DNA of 31,779 nucleotides from Planctomycetes bacterium UBA1146 (GTDB taxonomy: Bacteria; Planctomycetota; UBA8108; UBA1146). The stretch is taken from assembly GCA_002311345.1 (NCBI GenBank), contig DCAA01000033.1, positions 50,296-82,074 of the forward strand, read 5' to 3'. The position numbers were made by a program, and so were the translations under genes. This document shows, piece after piece, positions 16,732-24,285 of the stretch. Within the stretch, counting starts at the first letter, position 1, and each line of letters starts with the position of its first letter. The notes below the pieces were generated by a model. It was given only the letters and a program-made list of their open reading frames with translations, did no database searches and was not told the origin of the DNA.

Positions 16732-17007
16732 CTACACGCCATGGAAGTCGAGTCGGACCAGCTGAATCAGAGCCTCAAGAGCTTCCGCAGCATCGGAACC
16801 GACGGTTTCAATCACGATCTCGTCACCAAGTTGCGCCCCCAGTGTCATGACTGCAATGATGCTTTTTCCATCGACACCGATTCCATCCGATCGGCTCACT
16901 TTGATTTCGGCTTCGAATCGCTGAGCCAATCGGACAAATTCGGTGGATGCACGAGCATGAAGACCAGATTCATAGGTAATCTTGACCGTCTGACTGATTT
17001 CACTCAT
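16732..17007 (-). CDS. ptsH: Phosphocarrier protein HPr
   Basis: HPr (91 residues) carries phosphate from enzyme I to PTS acceptors. The active-site histidine is His17 in ESGLHARAST. The regulatory serine region reads GKSIIAVMTLG with Ser49, the site phosphorylated by HPr kinase in bacteria that have it. Keeping this serine suggests HprK control, but hprK is not in the window. The ATG at 17007 overlaps the yvcK stop as ATGA, and ptsI follows closely, so the three form one operon. Confidence 0.96.
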   Translation of the reverse strand: MSEISQTVKITYESGLHARASTEFVRLAQRFEAEIKVSRSDGIGVDGKSIIAVMTLGAQLGDEIVIETVGSDAAEALEALIQLVRLDFHGV

Positions 17008-18023
17008 GCCGGTTTTCCGGAATTGAGTAGTGCCAGTTCGCAGATGATCTTACCGATAATCCCGGAGTGATGCCGCGCAGTGCTGGCACCATGATCGATG
17101 AGATCGGCTACCGAGACGCGTATTCCCCGACCTGCCAGCTCACCACAATCCACCACGGGCACACTCCCCAGGTGGGCGTAGTTCTCGAGTAATTCGCTCG
17201 GGAAGTTACCGTCGTGAGTGATAATCTCATCGAATATCTTCTCTCCGACATGATTTTCGAGAGCCTCGAGATGGTCAAAGAGACTCATGTTGTCGGTCTC
17301 CCCTGATTGGGTCATCACATTTGCGATGTATACCTTGGGAGCATAACTGTCGATAACCCGTCTGCGGATTCCATCGATGAGTAACGGTGGAATCACACTG
17401 GTGAACAGACTACCGGGTCCAAAGACGATCAGATCTGCCTCTTCGATGGCACGACCAACATCATCGGCAGGTTCCAGAACCCGAGGCCGAGCCTCCAACT
17501 TCTCGATCGACTTGCCACTGTTGGCGATCTGTTCCTCTCCAGTGGACTTCGATCCATCGTGGTGGTGCGCAATCAATGTCAATTTTCCACCATTGGCAGG
17601 AAGCACCCGACCGCGAACGCGAAGAAGGCGATTCAATTCACGGATGGCGAGATCGAAATCTCCGGTAACCCTCGTCAAAGCAGTAATCAGCAGATTTCCC
17701 AGCGAGTGCCCTGCCAGTTGTGACTCCTCGAATCGATAGTCGAGCAGTCGCGCCCACAGAGGTTCCTGCCCCGATAGAGCCAACAAGCAGTTGCGGATGT
17801 CTCCCGGAGGGGCGATGTCGAAGTCCTTACGGAGTCGCCCGGAGGATCCCCCATCGTCGCTGACGGAAACCACTGCAGTCACCTCGACCGGTTCCTCACG
17901 TAGCCCTGCAAGCAGGCACGACATTCCCGTGCCCCCTCCAAATGCGACGATTCGCGGAGGCATGATGGACTCAGCGGAACCCGAGTGATCTGCTTTCAAT
18001 CTGTTGTCCTTCACTGAAGACAT
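17004..18023 (-). CDS. yvcK: YvcK/CofD-like (gluconeogenesis factor) family protein
   Basis: The 339-residue protein has the YvcK/CofD fold signature: VAFGGGTGMS near the N-terminus, VSVSDDGGSSGRLR, APPGDIRNCLLAL, NLLITAL and, later, FGPGSLFTSVIPPLL. YvcK in Bacillus binds UDP-sugars and affects cell shape and growth on gluconeogenic carbon; CofD itself makes the F420 side chain. With HPr and EI beside it, the YvcK role is more likely. The start is placed at ATG 18023, with GAGG 9 bases upstream. A longer frame to 18068 would begin across an 8-T run, and a shorter start at 17963 lacks a binding site. Confidence 0.9.
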   Translation of the reverse strand: MSSVKDNRLKADHSGSAESIMPPRIVAFGGGTGMSCLLAGLREEPVEVTAVVSVSDDGGSSGRLRKDFDIAPPGDIRNCLLALSGQEPLWARLLDYRFEESQLAGHSLGNLLITALTRVTGDFDLAIRELNRLLRVRGRVLPANGGKLTLIAHHHDGSKSTGEEQIANSGKSIEKLEARPRVLEPADDVGRAIEEADLIVFGPGSLFTSVIPPLLIDGIRRRVIDSYAPKVYIANVMTQSGETDNMSLFDHLEALENHVGEKIFDEIITHDGNFPSELLENYAHLGSVPVVDCGELAGRGIRVSVADLIDHGASTARHHSGIIGKIICELALLNSGKPA

Positions 18024-18220
18024 TACAACCAGCCTCGCCGTGGCTCTCGATTCCAAAAAAAACTTCAAATGGTCAGAATCTGCGGCGATCCCGCATCCAG
18101 AACAGAATCCGGGGGGTTCGATGGTTTACCACGACAGCGCTATCGGTTCCACGCAAGTGGACCCCAGAAGCAAAAATCCCCTCTGAGAGCCTCATTCGGG
18201 CCGGGAATCGAGTTTCGTTA
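18024..18220. other. truA-yvcK gap, probable yvcK promoter region
   Basis: The 197 bases hold no gene I can support. GGTTCCAC-GCAA-GTGGACCC (18145-18164) is a near-perfect stem-loop with no T-run after it. A run of eight T's (minus strand) lies at 18055-18062. No clear terminator for the truA operon and no clear sigma-70 hexamers for yvcK were found. Confidence 0.35.
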
Positions 18221-19012
18221 CTAGGGATAGAACTCCCCGGATTGAGATCTCACCATCGCTTCTCCCTCACAGGCCACTTCCATCAGAAACAACCCCTGAG
18301 GAGGGGCCGCTACGCCAGCCTGTCGTCGATCTCGCGACTCGAGGATGACGGAAATCTCACGGGCCTCACGCAGGCCTCTTCCCACCTCGACCAGAGTTCC
18401 GACCAGGTTCCGGACCATCTGGTAGAGGAAGCCGTCTCCCACCACCTGAATCCACACTCGATCTTGATCTCCATCGACAGTCAATTCGTGGATACACCGG
18501 ACGGTGTCTTCCGGCTCATCCTTGGAGCGAGTTCGAAAGGCCGAGAAGTCGTGGCTTCCCACCAGTTGCAGAGCCGCGGACCTCATCGCTTCCAGATCGA
18601 GTTTCGATCGTACCCACCAGGAGGTTCGCTCCTGAAACAGAGGACGACGAGGGCCATTCGATATTCGATAGAGGTACCTCTTGCCGATGGCATTGAAGCG
18701 AGGGTGCCAGCCGGGTTCGGCAATTTCACAAGAGATCACTTCGATGTCAGATGGTGTGATTCCCTGCAACGATCGCTGCAAAGTTTCGGGTTCGATGAAC
18801 TGCCTTAGCCGAATCCTCACCAGGTGGCCTCGCGCGTGCACGCCGGCATCGGTCCGGCTGGAACCTGCTACCTCAACAGTTTCATCGCTGAGGACGGCGA
18901 CCGACTCCTTCAGGATTCCCTCGACTGTACGAACACCCTGATTGTCCATCCAGCCGTGAAACTCGGTCCCGTCATATGCGATGACGAGGCGATAACTGTG
19001 AAGATCTTCCAT
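18221..19012 (-). CDS. truA: tRNA pseudouridine(38-40) synthase TruA
   Basis: TruA converts uridines 38-40 of the tRNA anticodon arm to pseudouridine. The 263-residue protein has YDGTEFHGW near the N-terminus and the catalytic motif SSRTDAGVHARG with Asp55. GFLYQMVRNLVGTLVEVGRG near residue 200 is the second conserved block, followed by AAPPQGL. All are in family order. The ATG at 19012 overlaps the asd stop (TGATG), so it is probably coupled to asd. Confidence 0.97.
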   Translation of the reverse strand: MEDLHSYRLVIAYDGTEFHGWMDNQGVRTVEGILKESVAVLSDETVEVAGSSRTDAGVHARGHLVRIRLRQFIEPETLQRSLQGITPSDIEVISCEIAEPGWHPRFNAIGKRYLYRISNGPRRPLFQERTSWWVRSKLDLEAMRSAALQLVGSHDFSAFRTRSKDEPEDTVRCIHELTVDGDQDRVWIQVVGDGFLYQMVRNLVGTLVEVGRGLREAREISVILESRDRRQAGVAAPPQGLFLMEVACEGEAMVRSQSGEFYP

Positions 19013-19995
19013 CAGTTCGTTGCACTCCAGAGTTCTGCAATTTGAACAGTATTCAACGCGGCACCCTTGAGAAGCTGATCACCGACGACCCATAACTGCA
19101 AGGAATCGCTGAATGGAGCACGAACTCGACCGACCGAAACGAGATGCACTCCTGCCAGTGGACCCGGAGTGGGGGGAGATTCGGGATCATCATGGAACTG
19201 GACTCCGGGACTTTCCTTCAGAAGTTCCACCGCCTTCTCGAGACGAGTCGGATCGGACTCATCGAAGAGAAGATTCACTGCGATGGAATGACAACGAGCC
19301 ACCGGAACCCTGACGCAGGTTCCCTGAACCACGATGTCAGGATCCGACAGGATCTTACGGGTCTCGTCGAGCATCTTCCGTTCCTCTTCGGTCACCCCCT
19401 CATCATCAACGGGACCGATGGCCGGAAAGAGATTGCCATGTATCGGAAAGGGGAACGGATCTCCGGGACGAAACTCACCTCCCGAACCCTCTCGCTCGAG
19501 AGCTTCGAGACCACTGCGGCCGGCACCGCTGACCGCCTGGTAGGTGTCAGCGATGATGCGTGCGGGACCGAGGCACCACAGGGGCTTCAACGCAAGCAAC
19601 AAGATGATGGTCGAGCAGTTCGGATTGGCGATGATTCCAGGACCCTTTGAAATCATCTCGGGATTGACCTCGGGAATCACCAGCGGCACCTGGTCATCGA
19701 GACGAAAAGCTGAAGAGTTATCAACCACCGCCCCACCAGCGACGACGAACCTTGGAGCCCACTGGCGGGCAGTATCCGATCCGGCAGCCATCAGTGAGAT
19801 ATCGAGACCACCAAGATCAGCATTTTCATCGAGACAGTGGACGGTGAGTTCTTGATCTCGCCACGCAACTTTCTGACCAGCGCTTCGAGAAGACGCCAGA
19901 AGATGAGGGGGTTCTTCACCGAGAGGTGACTTTTCCAGCAGACGTAGCATCTCTTGCCCTACGACTCCTGTCGCCCCGACCACTCCCACTTTCAA
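19012..19995 (-). CDS. asd: Aspartate-semialdehyde dehydrogenase
   Basis: Asd reduces aspartyl phosphate to aspartate semialdehyde with NADPH, the branch step to lysine/diaminopimelate, threonine and methionine. From the TTG at 19995 the protein is 327 residues and begins MKVGVVGATGVVGQEML, the nucleotide-binding loop at the normal position; AGGAG lies 8 bases upstream. A longer frame to 20088 adds a non-homologous leader that overlaps the small membrane peptide gene. The catalytic cysteine is in NPNCSTI (about Cys127) and the catalytic histidine in RVPVARCHS (about His236). The residue before that histidine is Cys where Gly or Ala is common. The TTG overlaps the stop of the small upstream gene (TTGA). 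Confidence 0.95.
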   Translation of the reverse strand: MKVGVVGATGVVGQEMLRLLEKSPLGEEPPHLLASSRSAGQKVAWRDQELTVHCLDENADLGGLDISLMAAGSDTARQWAPRFVVAGGAVVDNSSAFRLDDQVPLVIPEVNPEMISKGPGIIANPNCSTIILLLALKPLWCLGPARIIADTYQAVSGAGRSGLEALEREGSGGEFRPGDPFPFPIHGNLFPAIGPVDDEGVTEEERKMLDETRKILSDPDIVVQGTCVRVPVARCHSIAVNLLFDESDPTRLEKAVELLKESPGVQFHDDPESPPTPGPLAGVHLVSVGRVRAPFSDSLQLWVVGDQLLKGAALNTVQIAELWSATN

Positions 19996-20108
19996 CGCTC
20001 TTTCTCCTCTCGCCTTGCCAGCCATGCCGAAGCCACAGGCAGCAGCACGACGAGCAGCAATACCGTCACTGTGAGAAAAAACTCCCACGCACTGACTGCA
20101 AACAGCAT
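19992..20108 (-). CDS. 38-residue single-span membrane peptide, coupled between thrS and asd
   Basis: A short frame from ATG 20108 to TGA at 19992 encodes 38 residues. It starts MLFAVSAWEFF, continues with a very hydrophobic run (TVTVLLLVVLLPV, about residues 13-25) and ends WLARREEKER, a charged cytoplasmic-type tail. GAGGA lies 6 bases before the ATG. The ATG shares one base with the thrS stop (TGATG), and its stop overlaps the asd start (TTGA). A strong binding site, a membrane-like composition and overlap at both ends together make a real gene likely. The function is unknown. It could be a membrane regulator, or it could act as a translated link that couples asd to thrS. Confidence 0.68.
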   Translation of the reverse strand: MLFAVSAWEFFLTVTVLLLVVLLPVASAWLARREEKER

Positions 20109-22171
20109 CAGTTGTCCTCTTCGTTCACAGTTGGCAATCTTCGTTCACTAACCTCGGCAGTGATATCACTGATAAAACGATCGAGATCCACGGCCCCAAG
20201 ATCTCCTACTCCCCTCTGACGTACCGAAACGGTTCCAGCCTCTGCATCTCGACCTCCGACAATCAGCAAATAAGGGATCTTCTGCTGTGCCCCCACCTTG
20301 ATCTTGGCATTGACCCGTTCATCGGAGTTGTCGACGGTGACCCTGAGCCCTTCTGCAGCGAGACGCTCCTTCACTGCACAGGCATAATCGACGAACTTCT
20401 CACTGATGGAGAGCACTCGAACCTGTTCCGGAGCCAGCCAGGTAGGGAAATTCCCCTCGTAATGTTCGATGAGGATCCCGATGAATCGTTCGAGACTCCC
20501 GAACGGAGCCCTGTGGACCATCACCGGACGATGGTCGATGTTGTCTGCACCTGTGTATTTGAGATCGAAACGTTCGGGGAGATTGTAGTCGACCTGAACC
20601 GTTCCCAGTTGCCACTCTCTGCCGATGGCATCCTTGACGACGAAGTCGATTTTCGGACCGTAGAAGGCGGCCTCTCCCGGTTCCTTCGAGAAAGGAACAG
20701 CAAGGGTCGAGGCCGCCTTGAGGCAGGCAGCTTCCGCCTGATCCCACAGTTGGGGATCGCCGGCATACTTGCTGTTGTCATCATCTCTGAGGCCAACTCG
20801 CACCCGGTAATCGTCAAGTCCGAGGGTCGAGAGGACCAGTTTCACCAGCTCCAGACAGCCCTGGATCTCATCGTATACCTGATCCTCGGTGCAAAAGATG
20901 TGAGCATCGTCCTGGGTAAATCCTCGGACCCTGATGAGGCCGTTGAGTTCTCCGGACTGTTCCCACCGATAGACGGTTCCGAACTCTGCCAGTCGAACGG
21001 GGAGATCGCGGTAGGAACGAGGTTCAGCATCAAAGATCTTGATGTGATGCGGGCAGTTCATCGGTTTCAGTATGAAACCATCGATCTCGCCAACATCGAT
21101 CCGGTGAGATAGATCGGCGCAGGAGCAGCCCTCATCGGAAACAGCTTTGAGGAAATCGGAGGAGATGAGTGGAGGGAACTGGCTCTCCTGATAGTAAGGA
21201 AAGTGTCCACTGGTGCGATATAGATCCAGTTTTCCTACATGAGGGGAGTAGACCATCTGGTATCCGGTGGCCACGAGATGCATCCGGATGAACTCTTCGA
21301 GTTCACGCCGTATGACGGCACCGTTGGGCTGCCAGAGCACCAATCCCTGCCCGACTGTCTCGTCGATTCGAAACAGATTCAGTTTCTTTGCGATCACACG
21401 GTGGTCTCTCCGGCGAGCCTCTTCCAGACGATCGAGTTGAGTCTGCAACTGTGCCGGATGAGGAAAAGCCGTGCCGTAGACGCGGGTCAGGCTGTCACTG
21501 GTGGCATCGCCATGCCAGTACGCACTGGCGACACTCATCAGACGAAAGGCACCGATCCGCCCGGTACTGGGAAGATGTGGGCCACGGCACAGATCTTCCC
21601 AGTCGCAACCAGGTTCCCCGGTTGCGTACCAGGTCAGATTCTCTGAACCAGCATCGATAGCGCGCTGGGCGTTGTCGAGTTTGTACTTGCTCCCCTCTTC
21701 CCGGAGTTTGGCCAAACCCTCATCCGCAGCGAGTTCGTAGCGCTGAAAGGGTCGATCCTCCGCGATGATCTGTTTCATGTGATCTTCAATCGACGAGAAA
21801 TCATCGGTGCTGATGATACGATCATCGGAGAAATGGATGTCGTAATAGAAACCCTGGTCGGTGGGCGGTCCGTAGACCAGTTGAGTACCCGGGATCACTC
21901 GCTCGATGGCCTCGGCCATCACGTGGGCGCAGGAATGTCGAATCAAGTAGAGCGCCTCTTCGGAAGGTTCTTCCTTCTTTCTTCCCTCCGTGATGATCGA
22001 CACTTCCGAATCTGAAGTGATGACCCCCGAAAGATCCTTGATATCCCCATCCACCATGATTCCTATGGCAGACTTCAGGAGTCGTTCACCGATGTCACCA
22101 GCGATGACGACGCCAGTTACTGGTGTGTCGTAATCGCGGTGGCTCCCGTCGGGGAGGGTGATCCTGGGCAT
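20108..22171 (-). CDS. thrS: Threonyl-tRNA synthetase
   Basis: ThrRS charges tRNA-Thr and edits mis-charged serine. From ATG 22171 (GGAAGG upstream) the protein has 687 residues. It carries an N-terminal TGS domain (1-62), the editing domain with HSCAHVMAEAIE (His79, His83) and the DLCRGPH segment, the class II catalytic core with the zinc ligand cysteine in KPMNCPHHIKIF, DDAHIF and HRAPFGSLERF, and the C-terminal anticodon-binding domain (VRVLSISEKF). All synthetic and editing motifs look intact. Upstream in-frame codons to 22273 would cover the promoter and are rejected. It is the first gene of the thrS-small peptide-asd-truA unit. Confidence 0.98.
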   Translation of the reverse strand: MPRITLPDGSHRDYDTPVTGVVIAGDIGERLLKSAIGIMVDGDIKDLSGVITSDSEVSIITEGRKKEEPSEEALYLIRHSCAHVMAEAIERVIPGTQLVYGPPTDQGFYYDIHFSDDRIISTDDFSSIEDHMKQIIAEDRPFQRYELAADEGLAKLREEGSKYKLDNAQRAIDAGSENLTWYATGEPGCDWEDLCRGPHLPSTGRIGAFRLMSVASAYWHGDATSDSLTRVYGTAFPHPAQLQTQLDRLEEARRRDHRVIAKKLNLFRIDETVGQGLVLWQPNGAVIRRELEEFIRMHLVATGYQMVYSPHVGKLDLYRTSGHFPYYQESQFPPLISSDFLKAVSDEGCSCADLSHRIDVGEIDGFILKPMNCPHHIKIFDAEPRSYRDLPVRLAEFGTVYRWEQSGELNGLIRVRGFTQDDAHIFCTEDQVYDEIQGCLELVKLVLSTLGLDDYRVRVGLRDDDNSKYAGDPQLWDQAEAACLKAASTLAVPFSKEPGEAAFYGPKIDFVVKDAIGREWQLGTVQVDYNLPERFDLKYTGADNIDHRPVMVHRAPFGSLERFIGILIEHYEGNFPTWLAPEQVRVLSISEKFVDYACAVKERLAAEGLRVTVDNSDERVNAKIKVGAQQKIPYLLIVGGRDAEAGTVSVRQRGVGDLGAVDLDRFISDITAEVSERRLPTVNEEDN

Positions 22172-22190
22172 GGCCCTTCCTTCCGGGGTC

Positions 22191-22220
22191 ATTCTAGCCA
22201 ACGGCGATGCAATACGCCAA
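22191..22220 (-). promoter_or_regulatory. Probable sigma-70 promoter of thrS
   Basis: On the minus strand TTGGCG (22215-22220) and TAGAAT (22191-22196) are spaced by 18 bases, close to the -35 and -10 consensus. Transcription would begin roughly 12-16 bases before the ATG, leaving a very short leader. There is therefore no room for a T-box or an E. coli-type thrS operator. Confidence 0.55.
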
Positions 22221-22305
22221 CGGACCGACCAGCAGCGGAAGATCTTGACCGGGGGCCACTCAGAGATCATCACTGCGATTGAGCCGAAGGAGAACAGGAG
22301 GGCAG

Positions 22306-23547
22306 TTGGATAGATTCGACTCTGATCCTCGCCTGTCCATCATCCATGCGGACATGGATGCTTTCTTCGCCGCAGTCGAGGTCCTCGACGACCCCTCGCT
22401 GGCGGGGAAACCGCTCATCATCGGATCTCCAGGAGCTCGTGGAGTGGTCTCCACCGCCTCCTACGAGGCGAGGAAGTTCGGTGTCCACTCGGCGATGCCA
22501 TCGGTAGAAGCAATGCGGCGCTGTCCGAAGGGCATCTGGCGTTCCCCTCGAGGAGAGCGCTACCGCGAGATCTCCCTGTTGGTGATGGGTGTCTTCGGTG
22601 AGTTCACCCCGGAAGTCGAACCGCTGTCGGTCGATGAGGCATTTCTCGATATCGCAGGATCGCTGCGCCTGTTCGAAGGAGCCGTTTCCTTGGCACGACA
22701 GATTCAGCACCGGGTTCCGGAGGTGACCGGAGGATTGACCGTCAGCATCGGAGTTGCGCCCAACAAGTTCCTGGCGAAACTCGCCAGTGATCTGGAAAAA
22801 CCGAACGGACTCACGGTGGTCGATCCTGATCGGGTTCAGCAATTGCTCGATCCTTTGGCGGTAGAAAAAATCTGGGGAGTCGGCCCGCGCACCCGCGATG
22901 TCCTGCACGACATCGGACTGCGTGAGATACGCCATCTTCGTCAGGCAGGAGTCGATCTACTGATGCGCCATCTGGGAGAATCTTCCGGCAGGCACCTGTG
23001 GCACCTGGCCCATGGAGAAGATACGCGAACGGTCGAGAGCCACCACGAAGTCCGCTCCATCTCGACTGAAAACACCTTCGCTCGTGACTTGACCCCCGGA
23101 CAGGAAACGGAAGCCTTTCTCAGAAGCGCCGCAGAGGAAGTGGCTCAATCCCTTCGCGACCAGCATCTGAGGGCACGAACGGTTCGACTCAAGATCAGGA
23201 CGGGATCGTTTCTCACCATGAACCGCAGCCGCACTCTGGATGCTCCCTTCCAGGATCCGGGCCGGCTCTACCGTGTCGCCCTCGAATTGCTCGCGGCGGT
23301 CGATCTGGCAGGAGAGGGCATCCGACTGCTGGGGCTGGGTGCAGGAAACCTGGTTGCTTCCGATACTCCTCGCCAGCAAGGTCTGTTCGACGATATTTCG
23401 GCAGATCTACGCGCTGAGAAAGTAGCGCGCCTGCTCGATCAATCGAGAAACACGCCTGGAATCTTGCCACTCGAACGAGGCTGCCTCATCGATCCGCCGC
23501 AGCAGGATGCTCCCGAAAAGGACTCCATCGGGGAATCGAGTTTCTGA
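22306..23547 (+). CDS. dinB: Y-family DNA polymerase IV (DinB-like)
   Basis: This is an error-prone translesion polymerase. The best start is TTG at 22306, with AGGAGG 4-5 bases upstream; an earlier in-frame TTG at 22279 has no binding site. The 413-residue protein has the metal-binding and steric-gate motif IIHADMDAFFAAVE, YEARKFGVHSAMP, and the catalytic SVDEAFLDIAG (Asp110, Glu111), then GVAPNKFLAKLASDL and the helix-hairpin-helix IWGVGPRT. The clamp-binding type motif QQGLF comes about 50 residues before the C-terminus, not at the very end. No LexA-type palindrome was recognised upstream. It is divergent from thrS and its 3' end nearly touches terC. Confidence 0.92.
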   Translation: MDRFDSDPRLSIIHADMDAFFAAVEVLDDPSLAGKPLIIGSPGARGVVSTASYEARKFGVHSAMPSVEAMRRCPKGIWRSPRGERYREISLLVMGVFGEFTPEVEPLSVDEAFLDIAGSLRLFEGAVSLARQIQHRVPEVTGGLTVSIGVAPNKFLAKLASDLEKPNGLTVVDPDRVQQLLDPLAVEKIWGVGPRTRDVLHDIGLREIRHLRQAGVDLLMRHLGESSGRHLWHLAHGEDTRTVESHHEVRSISTENTFARDLTPGQETEAFLRSAAEEVAQSLRDQHLRARTVRLKIRTGSFLTMNRSRTLDAPFQDPGRLYRVALELLAAVDLAGEGIRLLGLGAGNLVASDTPRQQGLFDDISADLRAEKVARLLDQSRNTPGILPLERGCLIDPPQQDAPEKDSIGESSF

Positions 23548-23549
23548 GA

Positions 23550-24281
23550 CTACCGGCGGCGAGATGCTCTCAACTTGCGGATCCGCAGATTGAGAGCCTC
23601 GACGAATGCCGAGAATCCCATCGCGAAATAGATGTAACCCTTCGGGATGTGATGGCCGAGACCATCGGCCACCAGTGCTATTCCGATGAGCAGCAGGAAG
23701 GCGAGCGCCAGCACCCTTATCGTCGGGTGTTCAGAAACGAATCTCGACACCGATCTACTGAAGATCAGCATCACGATCACTGACAGGACCACCGCCAACA
23801 CCATCACGGCCAGGATGTCGGCCATTCCCACGGCGGTGATGACCGAGTCGAGGCTGAAGACCACATCCAACAGCACGATCTGAAAAAGTACGGATCCTAA
23901 ACCGACCTTGCGGCCAACCACGCTTCCCTCGTTTTCGTCTCCCTCCATGACGTCATGGATCTCGTGGGTCCCCTTCCAGAGCAAGAATAAGCCGCCACAT
24001 AGAAGAATGAGGTCGCGTCCGCTGAGTGACAACGTATAGATATCGATGATGGGTTCCTGCAACTGGATCATCCATGCGATGCAAAAGAGCAAGCCGATAC
24101 GGGTTACCATCGCAAAGAGAAGACCGAGACGACGAGCCAGATCACGTTGATTCTCTGGCAGTTTTTCGGCAAGTACTGCGATGAAGATGATGTTGTCGAT
24201 TCCGAGCACGATCTCCAGGACGGTGAGAGTGCCCAGAGCAACCCACGCATTGGGATCGGAGATCCAGGTCAGATCCATCAT
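23550..24281 (-). CDS. TerC family integral membrane protein
   Basis: This 243-residue polytopic membrane protein has about seven hydrophobic helices. It has the two TerC signatures: LEIVLGIDNIIFIA in the first helix and LLDVVFSLDSVITAVGM near residue 140, whose aspartates sit in the membrane. TerC-family proteins such as Alx and MeeY export manganese in some bacteria; others are linked to tellurite resistance. No tellurite genes are present, so metal homeostasis is more likely, as inference. The start is ATG at 24281 or the next codon at 24278, with GGGGGAG upstream and the neighbouring stop 4 bases before. Its stop lies 2 bases from the dinB stop. Confidence 0.9.
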   Translation of the reverse strand: MMDLTWISDPNAWVALGTLTVLEIVLGIDNIIFIAVLAEKLPENQRDLARRLGLLFAMVTRIGLLFCIAWMIQLQEPIIDIYTLSLSGRDLILLCGGLFLLWKGTHEIHDVMEGDENEGSVVGRKVGLGSVLFQIVLLDVVFSLDSVITAVGMADILAVMVLAVVLSVIVMLIFSRSVSRFVSEHPTIRVLALAFLLLIGIALVADGLGHHIPKGYIYFAMGFSAFVEALNLRIRKLRASRRR

Positions 24282-24285
24282 CGGT

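Noticed and set aside
18055..18062. Run of eight T's (minus strand) as a terminator before yvcK
   Set aside because: The nearest stem (TGCGG/CCGCA) is only 5 bp and about 15-20 bases away, too far to act as a Rho-independent terminator.
19996..20088. 31-residue N-terminal extension of Asd
   Set aside because: The TTG at 19995 has AGGAG at proper spacing and puts the nucleotide-binding loop at the N-terminus; the extension is the out-of-frame reading of the small membrane peptide gene.
22172..22305. T-box or thrS operator leader, and a LexA box for dinB
   Set aside because: The predicted thrS leader is too short for either structure, and no CTGT-N8-ACAG type palindrome is visible in the 134-base gap.
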